NCBI GenBank assembly: GCA_021234155.1
Contig: JAJEKV010000034.1
Span: 8,538,028-8,602,027, forward strand
Direction: 5' to 3'
From: Isoetes taiwanensis
Lineage: Eukaryota > Streptophyta > Lycopodiopsida > Isoetales > Isoetaceae
Length of the DNA stretch: 64,000 nucleotides
Part shown: positions 1 through 11,892 of the stretch, piece after piece
Layout: each line of letters opens with the position of its first letter
Numbering within the stretch: the stretch's first letter is position 1
The notes under the pieces: model-generated
The model's database searches: none
What the model was told of the DNA's origin: nothing
What the model saw: the letters and a program-made list of their open reading frames with translations, nothing else
Position numbers and translations under genes: made by a program

Positions 1-1288
1 TATGCATCTAATCCTAAGGAAAACACCCCAAACCCCCATTCTCTACCCCCGCCTCACTCCCCGTGAGGATGGACTCGACGCTCTGGCCTCAAGAGATCAA
101 CAGACGTAGGTATAACCCGGGCGCTATCGGCATAGAACAAAGGCTAGGGTTGTCCACCCATCCACCCTCCTGTGCACACTTTGCAGATGAGTCTAATCAT
201 GCTATGGCATCACTATAGCCTTCCTGAGACGCAGACCAAGGTATCACCCTTCGAGCTACTCCAGGTTCATGAAGCCCTGGTCCGATGAGGCGTGTCAGGA
301 AGTGTCCCCTCCGTGATCGCAAGCCGCTCCATGGGTGGGTTAGAGAATACGTGCGATCAGCTTACCCCGCATCCGCACCCACTTACTCACCCTAAATCAC
401 TAAAGCAACGTGATGCCCCATACGGTCACACCTCTGCACCCGTGGAGTGTCGGCCCATACCCGCCCCTCTACGGATCGGCTATCGTGCCTAGCTATCAGG
501 AGTCCTGTGAGCCTTGTATGTTCGTGGCAAGACCCCACCCCACTTCACCATCAAGCCCTTCTCCTCGTGTGCTGGGCAATCCCATAGCATCCATGACTCG
601 GTGGTCTCTTGTGTGCAATGTGTCAAAACTAATGGGAATAATACGTGGCTCTATCTAGGAGCATACTACAATACATGGGCTCAGAGGTCTCTACCCCCTC
701 GAATCCCCCATCTCCCAGTGCTAACTAAGCAAAGAACTACTAAAACCATCAACCAAAGCACATACGAGAGACTAGAGATAAGAATACTCACCATATCAAT
801 CAAGGGTTAGCCTAACAGTAAACCACAGAGAAAAATGTAGAAAGAACACATCACGTAGAGGTGCTATGCTATAAATCATCAAGGTAACCCCATCGACTAA
901 CCACAAATCGGTCTTGGGCTGCTCCAGCTCGACTAATCTTAAGTACCGGGGTACGCTTCTCCTCCTCCATCTCCAATTGTTTTAATTCGAATTGGGGCAC
1001 AAAAAGCCCTAATTTGGGTGTCCAAAATGGAAACCCCGCGCTTTGCCCAATCGATTTGGGCTGTGTGGCATGTCATTAATTAACTAATTTGGTATTTTAG
1101 CCCTTTTTAATATTAGGATAAGACCTAAATTCGAATTAGGGTTTTGGGTTAGGTTTCCCACCTTTATAATTTAATTATTAACATAGCTAATTTTAGCTTA
1201 TATGAATAATTAATGTGCCATTAATTATTCATAGTGACGGTCATGTATTTATACTTAAATATGCGATAAATATGTGGAACATCACATA
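1..1288 (-). repeat. Diverged chromovirus-type LTR, cut by the window edge
   Basis: From about position 130 this stretch follows, in order, the same landmarks as the two LTRs of the large chromovirus at 12.1 and 28.7 kb: the 'atagaacaa.ggctaggg' block, the 'cttcctg' and 'tccgatgagg' blocks, the 'gagcatactac' and 'ggtctctacccc' blocks, and a terminal 'agtgacgg' segment. It ends in 'catcaca' at 1288, matching the 'tgtcaca' and 'gccaca' ends of the related LTRs. The body has diverged strongly, so it is a relative or old copy, not the same insertion. Whether it is a solo LTR or the 5' LTR of a minus-strand element running off the left edge cannot be decided. No protein is supported here. Confidence 0.6.
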
Positions 1289-1489
1289 GTAGGACATTAC
1301 CTACTAGAGTTGAATCAATTACACCGCAAACTCAAAATGCTCATTGTCTAAGAATAGAAGTCTCGCATCTATGGCTTTACGCCAAACCGGGTCGTAGTAA
1401 GATTATTTTTCTTTACTCAAATTTTCAGCTACCTTGTTTCCTTTCTTTTTTCCTTCTTAGTATTTTATTTGAGAGAACTACCATTCTTG

Positions 1490-2180
1490 CAGGTCTTACA
1501 TGCTTTTCTTAAGGGATATAAGTAGCTTAAGGATAAATGTATTATACCAATATCTAGAGATCTTGCTTATAAGTTGGTTCATCAATGTGCAAATCTGATA
1601 GACCTAAGGCATGTGCAGGTTCTGATAATTCAAAGTGGGCTCCATTCTATTCCTGTTTTTGCTAACCATCTTGTTTGTCTGTTTGCTTCTTCTGAAAATT
1701 TGTTAGAGGCAGACAATCTCTTTATTGAAACCCTAAAGCGAGATCAGCATACATGGAATGCAATCATTGATGCCACTACCAAGCCTGGAGAAGGTAAGAT
1801 CGTTTGTCCACTTGTTTTTCAGAATGAACTTTAAGGGCATGAACGCAGACTAAGTTTACATTTTCAAACATCCCAAAGGCAGTATATCATTGAACAGGGT
1901 AGAAGACTCCATGAATATATCATAGAGAATTGGCAAATATCTGAGGTTGTTGTTAGAATACAATTTTACTAGATATGGGCATTTGGAGGAGGCACAGAGT
2001 GTCGATCAATTGCAGTAGCAAGATGTAGTGTCATGGTGTACGATGATTTTCGTAAGGCTGCTCGGGGAGATATGACTTTGGTGACTGGAGTTCTCAACTC
2101 CCGAAAAAGTGAATGGATTGATATTGTGTAACTTAAGCAAGCTTAATGGTTGGAGATTTGCATTTTGCTCCATGGAAAAC
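1490..2180 (+). pseudogene. PPR protein fragment, interrupted by a LINE
   Basis: The frame from 1574 reads like a plant pentatricopeptide-repeat protein of the PLS class: 'DLRHVQVLIIQSGLHSIPVF', then 'ANHLVCLF', then 'DQHTWNAIIDA' near 1745-1780. These are the helix signatures of consecutive PPR motifs. PPR proteins bind organellar RNA in mitochondria or plastids. Only about two to three motifs remain. The frame stops at 1834, and further PPR-like pieces ('GHLEEAQSV', 'DVVSWCTMI') follow in shifted frames up to 2130. A LINE fragment with a target-site duplication then breaks the sequence at 2197. No start, transit peptide or full array is present, so this is a relic. Confidence 0.6.
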
Positions 2181-2197
2181 TCAGTAAATGTAATATT

Positions 2198-3023
2198 TTT
2201 TTTTTTGAAGAACGTGTTTTACTTCATTATACACTCAAAATATTACAAAGTACTTCCAGAAGTAAGAAATGTCCCTGAAGCATCAATCACTTTTAGATGA
2301 TCACTCCATATTGGAATTTTAATACGATCAGGCCAATTGGAGATCTGAAAGCAATTATACAACTTCTTACGAATTTCTTGAAGCACCATCTGAGAAGAAA
2401 TACGCTTATCATAAAAGACCTTTCTTCGCCTTCGCTTCCATACACTCCATATTAGCCAAGACTTTGCCATGTAAAATGCAATCCTTTTAGAAGCAGTCCA
2501 CTGATTTGGATAAATACCCAAAAGAAAGTGCTGACTATCCAAAGATATTCCAAAAAGAGAACGCAGCCAGGACCTAAGACTACTCAGCTCTGCACACAAA
2601 TATAAACAGTGCTCCAATGTTTCAATGCACCGCTCATACATTGGGCAAAGTGGGCTTACTCCCGGCTTAAAGCGATGAACCATTTGATTAACTCTCAAAG
2701 AGCGATGAATCACCTGCCAAAGTAGAACATTTACCTTTGGAGGATTATATTTAGACCAAACAAGGTTCCAGATGGAATGCCATTGAGAAGGCAAAGTCTG
2801 TAAGTGCCATTTTCGAGAAGGTGATAAAGTACTTGAGGAGGTAAGCAATCTGTAGCATGAACTTACTAGCTTCTTGCCTTCTTTAATACCTTGAACAAAG
2901 TTCCAACATCTCTTGTTACCCACCTCTTTAATTAGAGGAAGAGCACTTGCTACATAAGCCCGTATATTGATATCTTTATCCAACAACCCATATGTCTCTT
3001 GAAACCATTGCCAAGGAGCAATG
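2198..3023 (-). mobile_element. 5'-truncated LINE (zf-RVT end of ORF2) with 17-bp TSD
   Basis: A 247-residue minus-strand frame (2243-2986) carries the zinc-binding reverse-transcriptase-associated domain (zf-RVT) found at the C-terminus of plant L1 ORF2: 'IWNLVWSKYNPPKVNVLLWQ' followed by 'SPLCPMYERCIETLEHCLYLC', a CxxC-type cluster with a downstream H and C. The 3' end on the minus strand is an A-run, seen as T's at 2194-2205. The element is flanked by a perfect 17-bp duplication, TCAGTAAATGTAATATT, at 2181-2197 and 3024-3040, the hallmark of target-primed reverse transcription. Endonuclease and RT domains are missing through 5' truncation. It interrupts the PPR relic. The intact frame and perfect TSD suggest a fairly recent insertion. 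Confidence 0.9.
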
Positions 3024-3065
3024 TCAGTAAATGTAATATTGCAATTTAGGACTTTGCATTTAGTG

Positions 3066-4424
3066 CACTAGAAAAATCATTCGGTGTATATTCCTATTAT
3101 TGTTCATGTTATTCTATAAAACCATAGAAGGTGGAATTCTAGTTACCTGCAGTTAACTAGACAAATGTTAGCCTGAAAAGGGTAACAATGATAAATGGGT
3201 CTATTTTTTATCTTTTCTTTGTGGCCATTGATCTGCAAAATATTCCCTCCATTGTGCCGTCCAAGATTTTTCAAGGGAAAATTTGCTTGCAAGTTTCAAT
3301 AGTGCGAAGCGACTGTTCCAAACCATTGCTGGAGCAATTAAATAAAACACGCTAAAACCATTGTCCGGCAGACATTGATGTAAGGGCTACTCAGTCCAAC
3401 TCCGATAGAGGTAGCGCACTACCCATAAGCACAAACTGCGGTGTTCTGGAACAAACCTTTCAAAAACTGGTAGACCATCAGAATGGCAGAGCATTTTGCC
3501 ACAACTTTCAAGAAGCAATCACTGACAACGGCTATCTAGGCATACTGGATTTCTTAGAGCCGGTCGCATGAAAATAGCAAAGGGGAAACGTCACGAAGGC
3601 TGGTGTGAATCCATGGCCGGATTTGCACCAATAGCGTGGTTTCGCTCGAGGAAGGTCGACTCTTCGCATGCAATCACAAACCGCCCAGCTTTATCCAAAT
3701 TTCTCTACAAATTGCAAACTATCTTTCTTTTTTGAACCATTGCAAAAAAAAGCCATCCAAAATACACAAATAGAAATTTGACCTTCAAGTGCAATTAAGT
3801 TGTTCAAACATATCAAAATATACGCTTTAGTGCTTCAATTTGCGCTTTAACTTCACATTAATTTGTGCCTCACACTTCTTACCATACAATAACCACCTAA
3901 GGGATGCTAATATAAGTGAGTAAAATATCATTGTCACCATTTGCACATTTAAGACATATGAGCAAAAAATGCCAAGAAATTTATGGGGATTTCAATCAAC
4001 TTTATGCCAATGGGATTCGATTTCTTTGGTTTTGCCAAGGCACAAACTAATGTGATTTAAGACATATGTTGACATTTGATGGTTATTCTGAATCCCTCGA
4101 ATTTTGACCAATTATTTTTAGTATCACAAAGAAGCTTAACTACTCCAAGAAAATACACATAACTCCTTCATCAAATGTCTAATGTACACATTGTAAATGC
4201 TTTTCAAAATTAGCTTTGAATGTGACGTATAACAATAACAATTTTATATATTTGATTCTTCAAATATTTGATTTCCAATTCCCGAGCATATTGTATGTAC
4301 ATATATTTTCTGTCAATAACATGTATCCTACCCAGGATCGTTGAAACATGGCCTTTGTAAAATTTTATAACTATTAAACTTATGCTCGATAAAAACCCAG
4401 CAACGCTAGGCACTTTTTCTAGTG
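3066..4424. mobile_element. Non-autonomous CACTA (En/Spm) element
   Basis: The left end begins CACTAGAAAAATCATTCGG at 3066. The right end finishes GGCACTTTTTCTAGTG at 4424, whose reverse complement begins CACTAGAAAAA. This gives 11-bp perfect terminal inverted repeats with the diagnostic CACTA start. The flanking trinucleotides are GTG (3063-3065) and GTG (4425-4427), the 3-bp duplication expected of this superfamily. The 1,359-bp interior has no long reading frame and no TNP1 or TNP2 similarity that I can see, so any mobility would need an enzyme supplied in trans. Confidence 0.85.
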
Positions 4425-4775
4425 GTGTGATAAACTTGTGGTCTTTCCCTTTTACTAGGCATCAATGCTACTTATCTACTCAATTTCTCTAGTATCTAAA
4501 ATACATTTGAGCTCCCGTATAAAATACATTTGAACTCATATTTCAACCTTCCCTTGAGTATGTCCCATGCAAAGAGAACTCAGAAGTCTCCATCCACGCA
4601 AGCTTTTCCCTATATACACTTAGAAATATAAATGCTGGAACCTCAAACCTCAATTTCTCTACACTAGGTTGATCTCTTGGAGAAACCAACTTTCAACTTT
4701 GCAAAGAATCACAATTGCGAAGAATGCTCCCTTTTTGTTGCAAAATGTAAAAGATATGTCTGAAGCAGGCGCTAT

Positions 4776-5013
4776 GCTGCTAATTAATGCCTATTACTAG
4801 CCCAAAACATTTTCTACATTCGCAGCTTGTATTTCACACATGAAGATGTAGTATATGCATTGTAACCATGTCTGTTGATGATATGATCATCAGCAAGCTG
4901 CTGATTAATGCCTATTGCTAGCTCAAAAATGTCTGCGTTCGCAACTTGTATTTCACACATGAAGCAGTAGTATATGCATTATAACTATGTATGTTGACGA
5001 TCTGATCATCACA
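4776..5013. repeat. Tandem duplication, unit about 120 bp
   Basis: Two adjacent copies begin 'gctgctaattaatgcctatt' (4776) and 'gctgctgattaatgcctatt' (4897). Both run through 'cttgtatttcacacatgaag' and end near 'gatcatca'. Differences are scattered substitutions and one short indel, so this is a local duplication of moderate age with no coding content. Confidence 0.8.
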
Positions 5014-7620
5014 GTTATGCAACTGCGCTCGCATCACAAAATCGGCTCAAGCAGCATTTTGAGATTAACTGGCATTGGTTTGTTACACTACAATTTGGAG
5101 GTTGAGATTTGGCAGCATACTGAGTTTATTCAACTCATATGAAATATGAGTTTATTTAACTCACATGCAATAAAATAGATCAAAGAACTTCATAAGTTCC
5201 ATATTACAGGACTGCAAACCCGTACCGACACCATTTGAGCAAGGGGCACTAACTTGACTTTGTTGTACAGGCAATAGTTGGACCACTCATTTACTTTTGC
5301 AGTAGGCTAAATTAGTAGGTCCATGAGACATCCTACTGAAATACACTAGACAGCAACCAAAAGAATTCTTGCCTATCTTAGAGCACTATAAAAGGTCCAG
5401 ATGAGCAGCCATTATTAACGCTTACACTAGTGCAGAATTGGCAGGACATGATCTTCACAACAGAAAAAGGTACATGTCATTATTGTAATTACATGGGCAT
5501 CCGAAAGTAAGCCACTGTTAGCCCCGGTACTACAGAACCTGAACTCAAGGCTTTATGCACAGGAACAAGAGAAAGATTTGGCTGCTACATGTTATCAGGA
5601 TCTACAACTTTATACCTGGATAACTCAAAGTGGCATTAAGCTAATAAAAGATCACAAGTGGCATCCAAATACCAACTCAAATCTGTTTTGTTAGGAAGCA
5701 GCTTGGAATCTCCCCTTGCACCTCAGTACTATTCCACTACATATCAGCTCGCAGATGGAATAAACAAAAGTACTTGGTGGGTCTAAATTTCAAGACATAA
5801 ATCATCTCTTGAGCATTCATTCTTTAAAGATAAAAGGATACCATACTATATTGACTTTGTAGATCTTGAGCTCAAACAGTTAGGAGTTCTCTTAGTTGCT
5901 TTTGTCCCAGATTGATCAAGAAAGAAGTAATTTCCACCTTATACGCATTGCCCTAACTTCTAATTTCATATTCTTTAGCACGCATTATCTAGGTTGGCTT
6001 AACTGATGAAGGTTTAAATATAATGACATGAAATCATTGAGAGAAGAGCTTAATGATTGATTGATTGATCTTATTAACATCTATAGTGGCAGTTTGTCTC
6101 TTGGGGCTAACAAAAATACATGTATAGTTATTATACAAAAAGGGGACAAGTAAGGATGTTCCTTAAAGACATGTAAGATTCTAAATATTGAAAATTGCCG
6201 CAAAAAATATGGCACAAAATATGCTTTTTCTTCACAAATGATTGCTTATGATATTTATCGAGTTGTCCTTTTATTCTTTTTAGAGACCCTCAAGTAGAGG
6301 CCACAAGAGCCATGTTGTATGGTCCTAGTTTTATCCAGCTAAGTACATGAAAGAACTTTCCAGATTTCTTTTTAATGTTCTTGGTTTCGATAGAAATTAA
6401 ATTTTTAGATGTTGATTTGCCCTAGAAGTATCGCTCTAATCTTAACATGGCATTGAAGAAAGAAGTTTCTAGGAAGAGTTGAGGGATGACCAACATCAGA
6501 GATCTAATCATCTAGCTTATCCATATCCTCAGAGTTTTCAAATGCTTCTTTCAAAAAGCTTTAGTCAGACTTGTGGTATCAAAGCACAAAGAATGCAACA
6601 AGATGCAAACTTGTACTTTGAAAAGCTAGGTCTTAGAAAGGAGGAAGGGCATTCTTTTGAACCAGCATTTAAAAGAAATACTTACTTTGTAACTTCATGA
6701 TTGCAATAAATATTAACGCAACTTGTGTTAAGAGACTATATTGCTCTTCCGAGAAGGCAAGTGCTAATGCTTGTTTGTCTATCGTGGTAACAATGGGTTT
6801 ATTGTGGCACATTAGATGATCAATGTTAATAAGGCGATACTCATGACATCTTTATGAGAACTAGAGTTTAATGGACATGCATAAGTAAGTGCTCATGCTT
6901 TGAATAAAGAGATTAAGCATAAGGACCTGTTGAACTCTGAATCTTTTGAATGACAAAAGGCAAGTTTTGATTGTTCTTGCTATGCGTACTTTTGAAGTAC
7001 AATAAAATGTATGACATACCATATAGATGACCAAGCAGGAACACCCAATGAACGCAGCAGCTATAGAAGAAAGCATTAAGCATGCAAAACAAGCAATTGA
7101 TTTGTACCAAGGATTGCCAGACTTTGTATATTAATCTTGATTATTATTAACATAACATGTTGACAAATTCAATTGAGGCCCATATGTACTTGGTTAAATG
7201 CAGATGGCTCAGTAGATGCTTCTTCGATAAGTTTTGTTCTTCGATAAGTTTTTTTGCAACAGGTACAATATCTGGTACAATATCTGTGTTTTTGTGTTCA
7301 ATGAAGTGCTTATCAACAATTATCTTAAGAGTGGATCAAAATAGTCCTCATGACCGATAATAATGGTAAGACATGGTTTTCTAAAGACGGTTGCTTCTTT
7401 TAAAAAGAAGAAGCAAGATGTGGGAATAAAATTTAATGAGCTTGATTTTGGAAGTGCCTCACAAAGACATGGATGCAAGTAAAAGATATATTCAAATATC
7501 AAAGTTGCAAAATTAGAAAATGACTGACCCTTTTGTCTATGTTTTTTATGGTATTTACACTTCTCACCTCATATCTCCTTGAATGCAACACTCTAGGTGC
7601 CCAAGTAAGTACGATCGTGG

Positions 7621-7780
7621 TATTTAACAACCACTGCCATGTTTGAACCAGAAAAAATACATGAGGTTTTTGTGGACTTAACAAATTTTATGAGTGTCAT
7701 GTTAAAACCACATTGACGTAAAAATACACGGAGTTTTTTTTGTTTCATGCTGGTTCAAACATGACGGTGGTTGTTAAATA
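7621..7780. repeat. Fold-back (inverted repeat) with 31-bp arms
   Basis: The arm at 7621-7651 and the reverse complement of 7750-7780 agree at 29 of 31 positions around 'tatttaacaaccac' and 'atgtttgaaccag'. The loop is about 98 bp. Flanking similarity continues weakly outward ('agtaagta' on the left and 'aagtaagt' on the right). It looks like a small MITE or the core of one. I could not fix a TSD. Confidence 0.65.
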
Positions 7781-8079
7781 AGACGCTGAAGTAAGTATTG
7801 TCACAATGCGGAAATGGCATGTGATGTACTACCCTTATAGCAAAAAAAGTCAAGTTTTGAGATGATATGCCATGTTCAAAATCGATTTCGAAATTCATTA
7901 AATTATTTTGCACGCCCAATGAGGTCTACAATACACTCAAAAATGCTCTAGAGATGGAGTCACGTAACCATAATTTGTTATCGGAGAAAGTAATGACAAC
8001 CTTCATCTACCAAATTCTATATGATCTGCAAGAAGACAATGCATTAAGCAAAGTGATAGCAGCCGGTTAAACCAAAGCA

Positions 8080-9115
8080 GTTTTTACCTTTTGACATTTA
8101 TTTGCTTTAAAGAGCGTAAGGGCTTGTTTGCCTCTTCCACGCTGACCATATGCTGCGCATAAGTGATGTCCGTGATACCACATCTCTTTTGAGGTGCATT
8201 TTTCTCGCAAGAGCATCCAAATTTATCTCCTTGACAATGATGCATGCATGAATGAATCTTCCTTCGCATAACGCCGGAAGATCAAAGACCAAGAAAGAAT
8301 ACTAATGACGATAACTGGTTTGCTCGCAGACCTTCTCGCCACGTGTTCCGAGCATGGAAAAAAAATCCTTACCAACTTCCAAAGCCGCACATAAAGCTGC
8401 AATGGTGCTGTTCCAAGATACAATATCCCTACCAACGATAGATTTAAACACAACTTGCACACTATGCAGTCCTTTATTCAATATACATGTTGATAAGTGA
8501 CTTTTCTATAATAGTATCTGAATCTATGCCAAGAGAAATGGCCTATGCATGAACCAGCAGCCCTTGCTTCTTCTAGTGTTGATAACAAAGCACATGCACC
8601 AAGGATATTAGAGCAAGCTACCTTTTATCCGGAGATTCATTATGTTATGTTGCATTTGCTTGAAAAAACCTCAACTCCTTCAAGATTTTCATGCCGGACA
8701 TATGCTACAATTATTGTTGTCCAAAGAAATGTCGCCTTTGTGATAATATATTGAACACCTCGCGGCAAGCGTTGTCTTCCAGTTATCACACATATTGACT
8801 AAGACAAAACCCACATAAACATTAACTTTCAATATGTTGGCAAAATCGTAGTATGGACCAGCTTGCCCGTGGCTGCCATTGCAATGTTGGCACATCCATC
8901 AAGGATGATAACAAGAATGGTTTCTTGCACTTTCAATCCCGATTCAAGCATTTGCCACAAAATGTAACAAGAGCTTGCCTTGTCCGACCATGTTGTACAC
9001 ATATGTCGAAGCATAACGGTCCATGAAACCTCATTCTTAGCTTGCATAACATTAAACATAAACCTCCTTGGATTTGACTCCAACAACATACATGTTCACT
9101 ATAACAATGATATCT
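8080..9115 (-). pseudogene. PPR gene relic (minus strand)
   Basis: Read from 9115 downward, pieces in several frames look like successive plant PPR motifs: 'NVMQAKNEVSWTVMLRHM' and 'ETILVIILDGCANIAMAATG' followed by 'KLVHTTI' (9089-8829), then 'VNVYVGFVLVNMC' (near 8815), 'GRDIVSWNSTIAAL' (near 8430-8390), 'LPALCEGRFIHACIIV' (8290-8230) and 'RDVVSRTSLM' (near 8180). The 'VSW..ML', 'LVNMC' and 'G+.+HA' spacing is typical of PLS-type PPR proteins that act on organellar RNA. The frame shifts repeatedly and carries stops, with no start or C-terminal E/DYW domain, so it is a pseudogene. It differs from the relic at 1.5 kb and lies on the opposite strand. Confidence 0.6.
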
Positions 9116-10690
9116 GAACTAAATTAATTTTGATAATTCTACAAAGGCACAAGCCCGCCCTCCGAAGCGCTTTCTCATCTCATAAAGATCTAGGATAGTA
9201 ACACATATGGATTTATCCAACTTCGGCTTCAATCAATCAAAGATTTGATCAAATAGATACTTGGCCTCCAAGACATGGACATGATCAGCATATAAGGGCA
9301 ATCTTTGTAGACCATGCAACAATGTCTTTTGAAAAAATTTCTGTTAAAGGTCGCCTTTGAATCTTTATGCTTCCACATTTTCCGCAGATATCCTAACACG
9401 CGGCAGCTTACATGAAAATACCCAAATTAAATCCATATAAAATGCTATACACATGGATAAGTTTTGCTGCCCCGAGATCAGATAAGCTAGCACAAGATTT
9501 CGTGATTGTTAAGAATGCATCTTATGTGGCTTCACACCTTCCTCCAAAGATATAACAAAATAATCTCAATGCCTCTTTCCCATGTCCACTTCCGAGCAAA
9601 TGCTAATTACAAAGCTCAGAAAAGATGTTTTTGAAAATAATCGATAAACATGGCATATGCATTATCCAAAGCCTCACATTTCTATACATCCGCACTAAAA
9701 GGTTCACCAAAATTGTAACATAAGTAATCAAATTTACTCCCTCGCAACTGCGGAATGGATAAAATCAAGTCCACTTGAAGATTCCCAATATCAAATCTCT
9801 TGAGAAATAGATTATGGGCGGGATCTTCCTTATTCTTGTTCCTATTAGGATTCTTATGTATATACCGAGTCACAATGGCCATGGTTTCTATATCCTCCGT
9901 AAGATTCTTTTTTCGTCGCCACAATAATAGTTTTGACAACATTCTTGGCTCCATCGACATTCTAGATGATACATGGCATATTTGGCGCGGCACATAACGC
10001 TGCTGTACCCGCTTCTCCATGTCACAAGAGTGCTCATTACCAAACATTCCTAAGATGTCAACAAAGACATATAGTATAGTAAAGAAAAGGCACATTGCAT
10101 TCTCGCCTTAGATCCAAATGGGACATTCCCATATGGTGTCAAGCCAAAACCAATATCCTCGCTTTGCATTCTTGTTTTCTTACTAACATTCTGATTTTTA
10201 CATGACATTCTAGGCTCAAGAGATTAGCCGATGGCACCGGGCATAGAATGCAATGTTCCCGCCATGTTTGAGTGAAATGTTCCTTCTTTCCATGTTACAA
10301 GAATGTCTGCTGACCAGATATTCTTGCGATGCGGTCAAGATAAAGACGACATTGTTTCCACCCCAAGAATGTCCGTACAAAAATTCTCAGATACATGTCA
10401 TGAGGTGGCAACACATGTCGAAGCTTTCTTGTGGTTTAGCCACCTTGTAGTACTAAAAGGGGTCCTAAAATTTTTGATGTGTCTCTTGCTACCTACTTAT
10501 TGAGGTGTCACTCATCTTGCATATATGATATGCAAAGAAATGTGGCATAAATATTGCTCTAGAGTCATTCTTCATCCTCCACAAGAATGAGGTCCTCACC
10601 ATCTACTTCTAATTTTCTCTTCTTTAGATTCCACAAGTTCCCGGGTATATCTCCTCCTTACTCACTTCTTCAACTCCATCAACATTTGAA
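9116..10690. other. No recognisable gene; one 137-codon minus-strand frame
   Basis: The longest frame is 9682-10095 on the minus strand. It has a hydrophobic N-terminus ('LFFTILYVFVDILGMFG') followed by a basic middle ('LLLWRRKKNLTED', 'NPNRNKNK'). I recognise no family. Neighbouring sequence has similar codon-free texture with stops in all frames. It could be a transposase relic, but nothing diagnostic is visible. Confidence 0.35.
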
Positions 10691-10714
10691 CTTCTTTTGC
10701 ATTGATTTTAATAG

Positions 10715-11892
10715 TTGAGATCAGCCTCCCTCGCAAGCTCTGGAGGATTGGGAGGAGGTTCTCTCTATGTTTCCGTATTCTACTTGTTGCTTAGATTTGA
10801 CATAAAAGCTGCTACTTCAATTTCCAGTTTTCTTGTAGCAGGGAGCATGCTGGCCAATGTTATTTGGAGCATGGGACAGCATAATCCTGAGTTCAATGGA
10901 AAGCCTTTGATTAATTATGACATGGGATTCGCCTTTGCCATGTATATGCTTCTTGGCATCGCTTTTGAACATTCTCGCCATGCTTTTTCTTCCAAGTTGG
11001 TCATCACCCTCGTTGTTGATTATGCTTCTTTTCTATCTTACTTTGAGGAGTTGTAAATACGTGAATCGCACTATGGAAATTTGAATCTCTTGTTAAAAGC
11101 TTAGATCAAAATACTCCTTGCTTTCGGGTGGAGTGTCCCTCCGATATGAAGTTAGAAGGAAATCATGGTTCTTCTTTACCCCATGAGAACAAGGATGATC
11201 TTCTCCATCCTTTGCTACCAGCACACACATTTTCTGGCCCTTCTAAGGAATTTTGTTGATGTCTTTGTTTGGTTCGGCCTTCACTATTATTCACCGCTAG
11301 GGTCAAGCAAGGTATTATGAAGCCGGTTTTCATTGTTCCTCTAGTAGATTTATTAAGAGCAAGCAATCTTCTGATTCTACAGGAATTCATCAATTTTGGA
11401 TTTAGTGAAGCGGGGAACTGGCTACTATCAACGTGTCAAATTCCACTTGCTTTGGTTATTACTGCATGGACAATTTTGGGCAAGAAAGATTCCACTGACA
11501 CCATAAATATTAGAGGAGGAAAACAACAAGTAATCATGAGTTTGTATTCTTTGATTTGTATTTTCGTTTGTTATTGGCCAAATCTAATTTTTTACATATT
11601 TTCTCCTACAGATATATATGTTTCTTCCAGCAGGGGCATTCATTGCTGGAGCCGCAGGTAGCATTTTAGGAATTGGAGGCGGGATGATACTCAATCCAAT
11701 TTTTGAGACCGGATTACATCCCCAAGTTCGCTTTTTTTGTGTTTCAATTGAAATTTTAATTAACAACTTAATCGCACTAATCTTCGATATCTTTAATAAA
11801 TTACGTGAGACAACTTCACAACAAAGAATCCTAGTTTTCTTTTCCCTCTTCTCAATCTGCTCGCAATATTGGCTCATGGGCGCAGCCGATGA
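10715..11892 (+). pseudogene. Sulfite exporter TauE/SafE family gene, decayed
   Basis: Plant TauE/SafE proteins (PF01925) are multi-pass membrane proteins with two glycine-rich repeats. The first repeat is clear at 10715-10960: 'GGLGGGSLYVSVFYLLLRFD', then 'AATSISSFLVAGSMLANVIW'. The middle helix region is at about 11310-11529 ('STCQIPLALVITAW'). The second repeat begins at 11612: 'FLPAGAFIAGAAGSILGIGG' then 'GMILNPIFETGLHPQV'. A GT-AG intron at 11530-11611 joins the last two in frame, which supports a genuine plant gene. After 'HPQV' the frame degrades, and a further piece, 'FSICSQYWLMGA' (about 11840-11885), matches the following helix. Stops lie between the first and middle segments and there is no N-terminal exon or C-terminus, so I call it a pseudogene. 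A chromovirus sits 240 bp downstream. Confidence 0.75.

Larger units (their letters stand above)
4428..8079. other. Non-coding, low-complexity AT-rich stretch; no gene recognised
   Basis: About 3.6 kb with only short scattered frames, the longest 73 codons (6479-6700), none with a recognisable motif. Composition is AT-rich without exon-like GC rises. It contains a roughly 120-bp tandem duplication (4776-5013) and a fold-back (7621-7780), listed separately. 'CACTAGTGCAGAAT' at 5426 resembles a CACTA end, but I found no partner. Confidence 0.5.

Noticed and set aside
5426-5440. Another CACTA element end ('CACTAGTGCAGAAT')
   Set aside because: No inverted partner was found nearby, and the sequence differs from the TIR of the element at 3066-4424.
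9682-10095. 137-codon minus-strand frame as a gene
   Set aside because: No domain, no codon or splice context, and neighbouring DNA is decayed. Noted only as an open frame.
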